DNA of 5,926 nucleotides from an uncultured Alphaproteobacteria bacterium (lineage in GTDB: Bacteria; Pseudomonadota; Alphaproteobacteria; Caulobacterales; Parvularculaceae). The DNA is taken from positions 1-5,926 of the forward strand of contig CALKYG010000449.1 in the NCBI GenBank assembly GCA_938003575.1. The letters are read 5' to 3'. Positions 1 through 5,926 of the stretch are shown one piece after another; positions within the stretch are counted from its first letter, which is position 1, and each line of letters starts with the position of its first letter. The notes under the pieces were generated by a model that saw nothing but the letters and a program-made list of their open reading frames with translations, made no database searches and had not been told where the DNA came from. The position numbers were made by a program, and so were the translations under genes.

Positions 1-1643
1 ATGTAGGTGACGTCGGAACGGCCCTTCGACGCGAACAGCCGAGCGGTTCTGAAGACGGAATTGTGCGGCGCTATATGGTCGGTCTCGCCCGCTTGCATGA
101 AGATCGGAATATCGACTTCGCCGAGATCGAGCTTCTCGCCGTCAATCACCATTTCGCCCTTGGCGAGGCGATTGCGCTGATAAAATTCGCGCAGATAGAA
201 AAGATGCACGTTCTTCGGCATGCGCGTCGCATCGGAATTCCAGTAGAGCAGGTCGAATTTCGCCGGGTCCTTTCCCTTCATGTAGTTGTCAATGACGAAC
301 GACCAGATGAGATCGTTCGAGCGCAGCATGTTGAAGGTGGTCGCCATGGCGCGCCCTTCGAGAACGCCGCCGGCAGCGTCCATCTGTTTCTCAATGGCGT
401 CCAGCTGCTCGTCGTCGACAAAAAGGAGCAAATCGCCCGACTCCTTGAAATCGGCTTGCGCCGTGAAAAACGTCGCCGAGCGGATGCGGCGGTCGCCGCG
501 CTTCGCCATCAGGGCGAGCGCCGTCGCCAGCATGGTTCCGCCGATGCAATAGCCGATGGCGTCAACCTCGTCTTCGCCGGTCGCTTTGCTGACGGCGTCG
601 AGCGCCTCGAAGCAACCTTGCTTGATGTAGTCCTCAAAGGTCTTGTGTCTCAATTCGGGGCCGGGGTTCACCCATGAAACGACAAACACCGTGCGTCCCT
701 GTTCGACCATCCAGCGGATGAAGGAGTTCGCCGGCTGCAGGTCGAGGATGTAGAATTTGTTGATCCACGGCGGAAAGATCAGCAGCGGCCGCTTCGCGAC
801 TTCTTCAGTCGCAGGATCATACTGGATAAGCTGCATGATCTCATTCTGGTAGACGACTTTGCCGGGGGTCGTCGCGATATTCACCCCGATCTTGAAATAA
901 TCGAGATCCGCCTGACGGATGGCGAGAGAGCCGTCGCCGCGCGCGAGGTCTTCAATGAGATTCTTGGTTCCCTTGAGAATATTCTCGCCCTTGGTCTCGA
1001 TCGTCGTTTCGATAACTTCGGGGTTCAGCGCCGGGAAGTTTGTCGGCGCAATCGCGTCCAGAAACTGCTGCGTGTAGAATTCGGCCTTTTTCTTGTCGTG
1101 CTCGTCCATGCCCTCGAGCTCGTGCACGGTCTTTTTGAGCCATTTGGCGTAAGTGAGGTAGGACTGCTTGATGAAATCAAGCATCGGATTTTCGCGCCAA
1201 GCCGGATGCGTGAAACGCTTGTCGCCGGGTTCCGGCTCGATCGCCGGACGAACGTCCTCGCCGGCGAAGCGGCGTCCGGCCGACGCCATCAGCTTGGCGT
1301 AGTCGCCCCACAGGTTGAACTGGCGCTGCATCACCGTGCCGGGGTCGGCCGCGAGAGCCCCCAGCATTTCATTGAAGGATTCCCCGACATTGAGAGGATC
1401 CACGGACGTTTTGCCGGTCGCGACCTTCACGGGTTTGTCGGCGTGGGCGGCGAAGAACTCCCGGACCACTTCCTGGCTCTTGCCGGTGACGTCGGCCAGA
1501 TAGCTCGAAAGCGCGTCGAAATCCTCAAACAGGCTTTTGTCCCCGGCGGCGCCGTCGGCGGCGGCTTGCGCGGATTTCATCTCCCCGGCGGGCTTGCGGC
1601 TGCGGGATTTCGGCGTTTTGGTCGATTGATCGGCTTGCGTCAT
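1..1643 (-). CDS. phaC: Class I poly(3-hydroxyalkanoate) synthase PhaC, 3' end beyond window
   Basis: Polymerises (R)-3-hydroxyacyl-CoA, mainly 3-hydroxybutyryl-CoA, into PHA on the surface of cytoplasmic storage granules. The window holds 547 codons; no stop is reached before the left edge. Residues 1-50 are a polar Lys/Ala-rich tail. The N-terminal PhaC domain follows, with DKRFTHPAW at 141-149 and the family motif PPWINKFYILDL further on. The lipase-like box GYCIGG carries the expected nucleophile Cys366. DLLYWNSD follows with Trp468, and ETDHIAP supplies the expected catalytic Asp522. By the Cupriavidus necator spacing (Cys319, Asp480, His508), the catalytic His should lie about three codons past the edge. 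The Cys-Asp spacing is 156 residues against 161 there, which fits class I. The ATG at 1643 is the only usual start after an in-frame stop at 1659-1661; its Shine-Dalgarno sequence is poor. The gene is divergent from the lipoprotein gene. Identity is secure; the exact start is less so. Confidence 0.96.
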   Translation of the reverse strand, partial: MTQADQSTKTPKSRSRKPAGEMKSAQAAADGAAGDKSLFEDFDALSSYLADVTGKSQEVVREFFAAHADKPVKVATGKTSVDPLNVGESFNEMLGALAADPGTVMQRQFNLWGDYAKLMASAGRRFAGEDVRPAIEPEPGDKRFTHPAWRENPMLDFIKQSYLTYAKWLKKTVHELEGMDEHDKKKAEFYTQQFLDAIAPTNFPALNPEVIETTIETKGENILKGTKNLIEDLARGDGSLAIRQADLDYFKIGVNIATTPGKVVYQNEIMQLIQYDPATEEVAKRPLLIFPPWINKFYILDLQPANSFIRWMVEQGRTVFVVSWVNPGPELRHKTFEDYIKQGCFEALDAVSKATGEDEVDAIGYCIGGTMLATALALMAKRGDRRIRSATFFTAQADFKESGDLLLFVDDEQLDAIEKQMDAAGGVLEGRAMATTFNMLRSNDLIWSFVIDNYMKGKDPAKFDLLYWNSDATRMPKNVHLFYLREFYQRNRLAKGEMVIDGEKLDLGEVDIPIFMQAGETDHIAPHNSVFRTARLFASKGRSDVTY

Positions 1644-1676
1644 CAGGTCGGTTCGCGTTTAGGTGGCCTCGTCTGA

Positions 1677-1705
1677 CTTATAGGGTGGCCCATCCGTGGG
1701 TGCAA
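1677..1705 (-). promoter_or_regulatory. Candidate sigma-70-type promoter for phaC
   Basis: On the minus strand, TATAAG (1682 down to 1677) matches the -10 consensus at five of six positions. It lies 17 bases downstream of TTGCAC (1705 down to 1700), which keeps only the TTG of the -35 consensus. Transcription would start near 1670, giving a leader of roughly 27 bases before the phaC ATG. The -35 half lies inside the first codons of the divergent lipoprotein gene. The call rests on box match, spacing and position only. Confidence 0.35.
1682..1688 (+). promoter_or_regulatory. Ribosome binding site deciding the GTG start of the lipoprotein
   Basis: AGGGTGG lies seven bases before the GTG at 1696 and is the best Shine-Dalgarno-like stretch here. 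An in-frame TAG at 1681-1683 rules out any start further upstream. No ATG occurs ahead of the signal peptide, so GTG is the only start that keeps the lysine-plus-hydrophobic leader. The site overlaps the candidate -10 box of phaC on the other strand. Confidence 0.5.
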
Positions 1706-2139
1706 AATCTTATCTTCTCATCGCCGCCTTGCTGGCGGCCGCGGGCTGCTCCGGCGGCCTGAAGCGGTTTGCGCCGCCTGGCATTCTCAAATATGAGGAT
1801 CTCGCCAAGGACCAGCCGCCCAATCCCGCCATCGTCGAGCGGATCGAGGCGCAGAAGAACGCACCCGGCGGCGGTTTTCCGGAACTCGCCGAGCAGCCGA
1901 CAAAACTTCCGGAGGGCATCGCCAAGCCGGAGCGGGATGCGATGATCGGCGAGCTGCTGCTCAAGCGTGACATCCTGAATGCGGCGGTTGAGAGCGACCG
2001 GGACCTCGCGCAAGCCGAACGGGCCGACGACCTGAATGAAATGCGGGACGCGCTCGCCGATGCGGTCGCAAAGGACGACGCCGTCGCACGGCGTGAGCGG
2101 GGTCTTGCTCCGCGCGAAACGGAACCGGTCGAAGAATAA
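1696..2139 (+). CDS. Small predicted lipoprotein of unknown function
   Basis: I do not recognise a named family. The 147-residue product begins with a lipoprotein signal: Lys4, a hydrophobic stretch at 6-16, then LLAAAGC ending at Cys18. The lipobox is slightly atypical, with Ala rather than Leu at -3. Ser19 at +2, not Asp, would by the usual Lol rule allow transport to the outer membrane. The mature part starts with a Pro/Gly-rich segment (PPGILKYEDL at about 27-36, then a Pro-rich stretch and LAEQPTKLPEG). A highly charged Asp/Glu/Arg/Ala-rich helix, possibly a coiled coil, runs from about 85 to the end. No catalytic motif is visible. Its stop is 11 bp before the aminotransferase start, which suggests co-transcription. 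G/C-rich third positions support real coding, and I have a general impression that similar small proteins occur in other alphaproteobacteria. Confidence 0.8.
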   Translation: MGAKSYLLIAALLAAAGCSGGLKRFAPPGILKYEDLAKDQPPNPAIVERIEAQKNAPGGGFPELAEQPTKLPEGIAKPERDAMIGELLLKRDILNAAVESDRDLAQAERADDLNEMRDALADAVAKDDAVARRERGLAPRETEPVEE

Positions 2140-2150
2140 AAACGACACTT

Positions 2151-3392
2151 ATGCCGTCACCCGAAGAATTCTACCGCATCAAGCGCTTGCCGCCTTACGT
2201 CTTTGAAGAAGTGAATGCGCTGAAGGCGCGACTTCGCGCGGCGGGCCGCGACGTCATCGATTTCGGGATGGGCAATCCCGACATGGAGACGCCGCCTCAT
2301 ATAATCGAGAAGCTGATGGAGACGGCGAAGAAGCCGCGCACCAACCGCTATTCGGCGTCAAAGGGCGTTCCGGGTCTCAGACGTTCGATTGCGCGCTATT
2401 ACGACCGGCGTTTTCAGGTCAAGCTCGATCCGGCGACAGAAGTCATCGCAACGCTCGGCTCCAAAGAAGGCTTTGCGAACCTTGCGCAGGCGATTACGGC
2501 GCCGGGAGACGTCATTCTTGCGCCTGATCCGGCCTATCCCATCCACGCTTACGGGTTCATCATTGCTGGCGGCGTCATCCGCGCCGTGCCGGCGCCCTCG
2601 CCAGAGGCCTATCTTTCCGGCATGGGCCGCGCGATCGCTCATTTGACGCCGAAGCCGACCGCGATGGTGCTCAACTATCCGTCCAATCCGACGGCGCAGA
2701 TTGTCGATCTCGATTTCTACAAGGACGCCGTCGCTTTCGCGAAGAAACACGACATCTGGATTCTTTCAGACCTTGCATACTCGGAGATCTATTTCGGCGA
2801 CGTCCCGCCGCCGTCGATCCTGGCGGTTCCGGGCGCCAAGGATATTGCTGTTGAAGTGAACTCGCTGTCGAAGACATACGCGATGGCGGGCTTTCGCGTC
2901 GGCATGGCGGTCGGCAATCCGCGCCTGATCGCGGCGCTGGCGCGCGTCAAGTCCTATCTCGACTACGGCGCCTATACGCCGATACAGGTTGCGGCGTCGG
3001 CCGCGCTCGACGGCCCGCAGGACTGCGTCGAAGAGATTCGCGCGATCTACAGGGGGCGGCGCGACGCGCTTGTCGAAAGCTTTTCAAAGGTCGGCTGGAC
3101 CATGCCGCCGCCGCCGGCTTCCATGTTTGCGTGGACGCCGATCCCGGACGATTACAAGGCGCTCGGCTCAGTTGGATTCGCAAAGATGCTGATGGAGGAG
3201 GCCGATGTCGCCGTCGCGCCGGGCCTCGGTTTCGGCGAGCACGGCGAGGGGTTCGTGCGCATCGGCCTGGTCGAAAACGAGCAGCGGATCAGACAGGCGG
3301 CGCGGAACCTGAAAAAAATGTTCGCCCGACGAAACCGGACCCTGTGCGATTCAAATCCGGCGCCGCCGCCGCATGCATGCGCCGCCACGTGA
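2151..3392 (+). CDS. alaC: AlaC-like PLP-dependent class I/II aminotransferase
   Basis: A fold-type I pyridoxal-phosphate aminotransferase of 413 residues. It matches my recollection of E. coli AlaC, the glutamate-pyruvate transaminase that makes alanine, along its whole length: RLPPYVF near the N-terminus, FGMGNPD, YSASKG, LGSKEG, PNPTAQ-type and FAKKLL-type segments. Expected PLP and substrate residues are present: Asn179 in NYPSNP, Asp207 and Tyr210 in SDLAYSEIYF, Schiff-base Lys241 in SLSKTY, Arg249 in AGFRVG, and carboxylate-binding Arg370 in VRIGLVEN. About 20 residues after KKMFARR form a Pro/Ala-rich tail with no obvious function. The ATG at 2151 gives the usual family N-terminus, although its Shine-Dalgarno sequence is weak; coupling to the lipoprotein gene 11 bp upstream could help. 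Such proteins are often labelled LL-diaminopimelate aminotransferase in databases, but the sequence resembles AlaC more. True substrate is inferred. Confidence 0.9.
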   Translation: MPSPEEFYRIKRLPPYVFEEVNALKARLRAAGRDVIDFGMGNPDMETPPHIIEKLMETAKKPRTNRYSASKGVPGLRRSIARYYDRRFQVKLDPATEVIATLGSKEGFANLAQAITAPGDVILAPDPAYPIHAYGFIIAGGVIRAVPAPSPEAYLSGMGRAIAHLTPKPTAMVLNYPSNPTAQIVDLDFYKDAVAFAKKHDIWILSDLAYSEIYFGDVPPPSILAVPGAKDIAVEVNSLSKTYAMAGFRVGMAVGNPRLIAALARVKSYLDYGAYTPIQVAASAALDGPQDCVEEIRAIYRGRRDALVESFSKVGWTMPPPPASMFAWTPIPDDYKALGSVGFAKMLMEEADVAVAPGLGFGEHGEGFVRIGLVENEQRIRQAARNLKKMFARRNRTLCDSNPAPPPHACAAT

Positions 3393-3414
3393 AAGCGCTG
3401 CGGCGCGCTGCTAG

Positions 3415-3565
3415 TCACCGATCAAAGACTCCCGCGGCGATGACCAGTCCGACGAAGCCGATGCCGATCGCCCAGAGGATAAGTGGATGGCGAACCCCCT
3501 GCGGCGCGACTGGATTTTCGGGTCTCAGGGAATCGGCCTTTTTTGCGCGACGGCGGGGATTTCAC
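3415..3565 (-). pseudogene. Frameshifted small single-pass membrane protein (candidate)
   Basis: On the minus strand a frame ending in TGA (3417-3415) encodes HPLILWAIGIGFVGLVIAAG followed by VFDR: a clean C-terminal transmembrane helix, with 16 of 21 third positions G or C. A polar stretch (KADSLRPENPVAPQGVR) precedes it. This frame has no ATG, GTG or TTG before an in-frame stop. The neighbouring frame offers GTG at 3565, reading VKSPPSRKK up to a run of six A (six T on the plus strand, 3539-3544). Removing one A joins the two parts into a coherent 49-residue protein with a basic N-terminus and a C-terminal anchor. Possible explanations are a sequencing error, a genuine pseudogene, a programmed +1 shift, or chance. 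It converges with alaC and diverges from the 3636 membrane gene. I do not recognise the family. The rest of 3393-3635 shows nothing else I can support. Confidence 0.4.
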
Positions 3566-3635
3566 CGGCCCTGCTGATCCGCCGCCCGATTGATACGCTG
3601 GCGGAAGGAAATGACTCGCAGCATTCTCCCGGAGC

Positions 3636-4199
3636 ATGGACGCATTCGGATATCTCTCGGTTCTTCTCTCCATCGTGCTTGGGCTCGCGCTGACCCAGCT
3701 TCTGACAGGGGCCGGCCGGCTCCTGAAGGCGAGCGAGCGCGTCAAGCCCTATGCGCCCGCGCTCATCTGGATGGCGATCTTGTTCATGGTGATCGTTCAG
3801 AGCTGGTGGACGTTGTTCAGCCTGCGCAAATACGACGAATGGACGATCCTCGCCTTCGTCGTGGTGCTGCTGCATCCGGTCCTGCTTTACGTCATGGTCG
3901 AACTCATGACGCCTGAAATAGAGCGGGGTGAGGAGATCGACCTGAAGAGCGCGTATTTCAGACAGGCGCCGATGTTTTTCGTCGCGATCATGTTGCTGAT
4001 AGCAGTGAGCCTGCTGCGCCCCGTCGTTTTATTGGGCCGCGTGTCAAACGCTGCCGATGTCTTGATGCAAAGCGCCTTCTTCCTCGCCGCCGCCGGCGGC
4101 GCGGTCTGGAAAGATTCGCGGTTCCATATCGGCCTTGCGGCGTTCGCCGTCCTTTGGGAGGCCGTTTATGTGGGCTGGCTGTTCCTCGAACTGAACTGA
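3636..4199 (+). CDS. Predicted six-helix integral membrane protein of unknown function
   Basis: The 187-residue product is mostly hydrophobic. Likely membrane helices are at about 6-26, 41-61, 70-90, 111-132, 140-158 and 164-185. The polar loop at 92-110 (Glu/Asp/Arg-rich) is the largest. The first helix runs SVLLSIVLGLALTQLL into GAGRLL, and WW at 57-58 ends the second. I associate this arrangement with uncharacterised bacterial membrane proteins but cannot give a family name. No transporter or enzyme motif is visible. The ATG at 3636 is the only in-frame start after a stop at 3612-3614. GGAG lies just one base before it, too close for a normal Shine-Dalgarno, whereas the better GGAAGGA sits ahead of an out-of-frame ATG at 3611. 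Translation may therefore be weak. A terminator candidate follows it. The gene sits between alaC and glpX, a place where I would expect hom in many relatives. Confidence 0.85.
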   Translation: MDAFGYLSVLLSIVLGLALTQLLTGAGRLLKASERVKPYAPALIWMAILFMVIVQSWWTLFSLRKYDEWTILAFVVVLLHPVLLYVMVELMTPEIERGEEIDLKSAYFRQAPMFFVAIMLLIAVSLLRPVVLLGRVSNAADVLMQSAFFLAAAGGAVWKDSRFHIGLAAFAVLWEAVYVGWLFLELN

Positions 4200-4224
4200 T
4201 CGGGACTGCGCTCCCTTGTTCGGG

Positions 4225-4274
4225 GCCGGCGCCGAGGGCCGGAGACGGAAAACGCACCGGGCGCGGCTTTTTTT
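4225..4274 (+). terminator. Candidate intrinsic terminator after the membrane protein gene
   Basis: Seven T residues (4268-4274) directly follow a G/C-rich arm (4260-4267). That arm can pair with 4225-4233 in eight base pairs with one bulged G at 4229. The intervening loop is long, about 26 bases, and a competing local hairpin (4226-4230 with 4238-4242) could form inside it. The position, 25 bp after the stop and 78 bp before glpX, is right for ending the upstream transcript. The long loop lowers confidence. Confidence 0.4.
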
Positions 4275-4341
4275 CAGTTTCGGCGCTGGCCTTTTACGAG
4301 GACTATGCTACCCCGGCGCTCGATTTCCTGCCGCACTTTAT

Positions 4342-4346
4342 GGGGG
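4342..4346 (+). promoter_or_regulatory. Ribosome binding site selecting the glpX start at 4352
   Basis: GGGGG lies five bases before the ATG at 4352. It overlaps another in-frame ATG at 4340, which would add only four residues and lacks a comparable site. The reading frame stays open back to 4154, but that stretch overlaps the previous gene and shows no family similarity, so 4352 is preferred. Confidence 0.5.
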
Positions 4347-4351
4347 CTTTG

Positions 4352-5314
<963 letters not shown>

Positions 5315-5354
5315 CTGACCTATCGGCTCCGCGGGAATTTCTGAATTGCGGTGC

Positions 5355-5378
5355 GGCGGGCGGCGTGCCAAACCCGCC
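5355..5378 (+). other. GC-rich stem-loop just before the ABC transporter start
   Basis: GGCGGG (5355-5360) can pair perfectly with CCCGCC (5373-5378) around a 12-base loop. The stem ends two bases before the ATG at 5381. No T tract follows, so it is a poor intrinsic terminator for glpX. It would cover the place where a Shine-Dalgarno sequence belongs, and none is recognisable there. In GC-rich DNA a six-pair stem can arise by chance. Confidence 0.3.
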
Positions 5379-5380
5379 CG

Positions 5381-5926
5381 ATGTTCACCTTCTTCGAGCG
5401 CCGCCTTGATCCCTTTCCGGAAACGCGCCTCGGCGCGCCGCCGAAAGGGCTCGTCAAATTCTGCTGGCATTTCGTCAAGGACGCCCGGGGCTGGCTGGCG
5501 GCGGTGACGGCGCTGACCGTGTCGATTGCGGTCGGCGAGGTTTTCTTGTTCGCGTTTCTCGGAGACGTCGTCGACTGGCTCTCGTCATCGGATCAGGACG
5601 GCTTTCTTGCAAGAGAGGGCGGCCGGCTGGCGGTGATGGGCTCGCTCGTGCTCGTCGGCCTGCCTGTCGCGACGCTGCTTCATTCGGTCATTGTGCATCA
5701 AGTCCTTCTCGGAAACCTGCCGATGAGCGCAAGGTGGCGCATGCATCGTCTTCTGCTCGGCCAGTCGATGTCGTTCTATTCAAACGAATTCGCAGGCCGT
5801 GTCGCGACGAAAGTGATGCAGACAGCGCTCGCCGTGCGCGAGACGGTGATGAAGCTCCTCGATGTTTTCGTCTATGTCGCCGTCTATTTCGTCACGATGA
5901 TCGCAATGGTCGCCGCCGCCGATTTG
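5381..5926 (+). CDS. ABC exporter half-transporter, N-terminal membrane domain, 3' end beyond window
   Basis: The first 182 codons of what is probably a fused permease/ATPase of the MsbA/MdlB type. The opening FFERRLDPFPE and PPKGLVKFCWHFVKDARGW are typical of a proteobacterial exporter subfamily as I recall it. Predicted helices lie at about 38-60, 84-105 and 159-179. Between them, residues 111-157 form the long cytoplasmic loop of type I exporters, with the coupling-helix-like segment FYSNEFAGRVATKVMQ at 132-147. The nucleotide-binding domain, with Walker A, signature and Walker B motifs, would lie past the right edge, so ATPase function is inferred. The substrate cannot be told. ATG at 5381 is preferred on family grounds; GTG at 5351 is an in-frame alternative after a stop at 5342-5344. 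The gene begins 66 bp after glpX with no clear terminator between, so read-through is possible. Confidence 0.88.
   Translation, partial: MFTFFERRLDPFPETRLGAPPKGLVKFCWHFVKDARGWLAAVTALTVSIAVGEVFLFAFLGDVVDWLSSSDQDGFLAREGGRLAVMGSLVLVGLPVATLLHSVIVHQVLLGNLPMSARWRMHRLLLGQSMSFYSNEFAGRVATKVMQTALAVRETVMKLLDVFVYVAVYFVTMIAMVAAADL

Noticed and set aside
63..677. Plus-strand open frame of 204 codons, and another at 1098-1676
   Set aside because: Both lie opposite phaC, whose family motifs cover the same DNA. Their products have no recognisable features.
2358..2750. Minus-strand frame opposite alaC
   Set aside because: It is Arg-rich with no motif, and it overlaps the conserved aminotransferase core. It is a shadow.
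3393..3414. Hairpin with arms AGCGC and GCGCT just after alaC as a terminator
   Set aside because: The stem is only five pairs and no T tract follows on either strand. I cannot support it.
3538..3544. Classic -1 slippery heptamer A AAA AAG (minus strand) as a programmed frameshift in the small membrane ORF
   Set aside because: The heptamer is present, but its zero frame is already the membrane frame. Joining the GTG-led segment to it needs a +1 shift or the loss of one base, so the standard -1 mechanism does not fit.
3590..3635. Promoter for the 3636 membrane gene, based on TTGATA at 3590-3595
   Set aside because: The -35 match is good, but no acceptable -10 box lies 16 to 18 bases downstream.
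4154..4351. N-terminal extension of glpX back to an ATG at 4154
   Set aside because: It overlaps the end of the membrane protein gene, runs through the terminator candidate, and has no similarity to GlpX. The start at 4352 has a well-spaced ribosome site.

Overview
This window reads as ordinary chromosomal core sequence from a high-GC alphaproteobacterium. The evidence is the strong preference for G or C at third codon positions, a class I polyhydroxyalkanoate (PHA) synthase, an AlaC-type aminotransferase next to it, and a short class II fructose-1,6-bisphosphatase (GlpX). I cannot name the genus from the sequence alone.

Layout. Positions 1-1643, minus strand, hold most of a class I phaC whose 3' end lies beyond the left edge. 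Only 52 bp separate it from a divergent small lipoprotein gene (1696-2139, GTG start). That gene is followed after 11 bp by an AlaC-like aminotransferase (2151-3392), so the two probably share a transcript. Positions 3393-3635 have no intact gene, but the minus strand carries what looks like a 49-residue single-pass membrane protein broken by one base in an A6 run (3415-3565). A predicted six-helix membrane protein of unknown function follows (3636-4199), then a candidate intrinsic terminator (4225-4274). Next come glpX (4352-5314) and the first 182 codons of an ABC exporter half-transporter (5381 to the right edge).

The recognisable enzymes belong to central carbon and storage metabolism: PhaC polymerises hydroxyacyl-CoA into PHA, AlaC links pyruvate and alanine, and GlpX makes fructose 6-phosphate in gluconeogenesis. 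They do not form one dedicated pathway. As I recall, many Hyphomicrobiales have phaC, this aminotransferase, hom (homoserine dehydrogenase), glpX and recJ close together. Here neither hom nor recJ is visible, and an unknown membrane protein and an ABC exporter lie in those places.

I found no RNA gene, CRISPR array, insertion sequence or phage marker, and no convincing new multi-gene system. The best leads are the disrupted small membrane ORF, the very compact phaC/lipoprotein divergent region, and the two uncharacterised envelope proteins.
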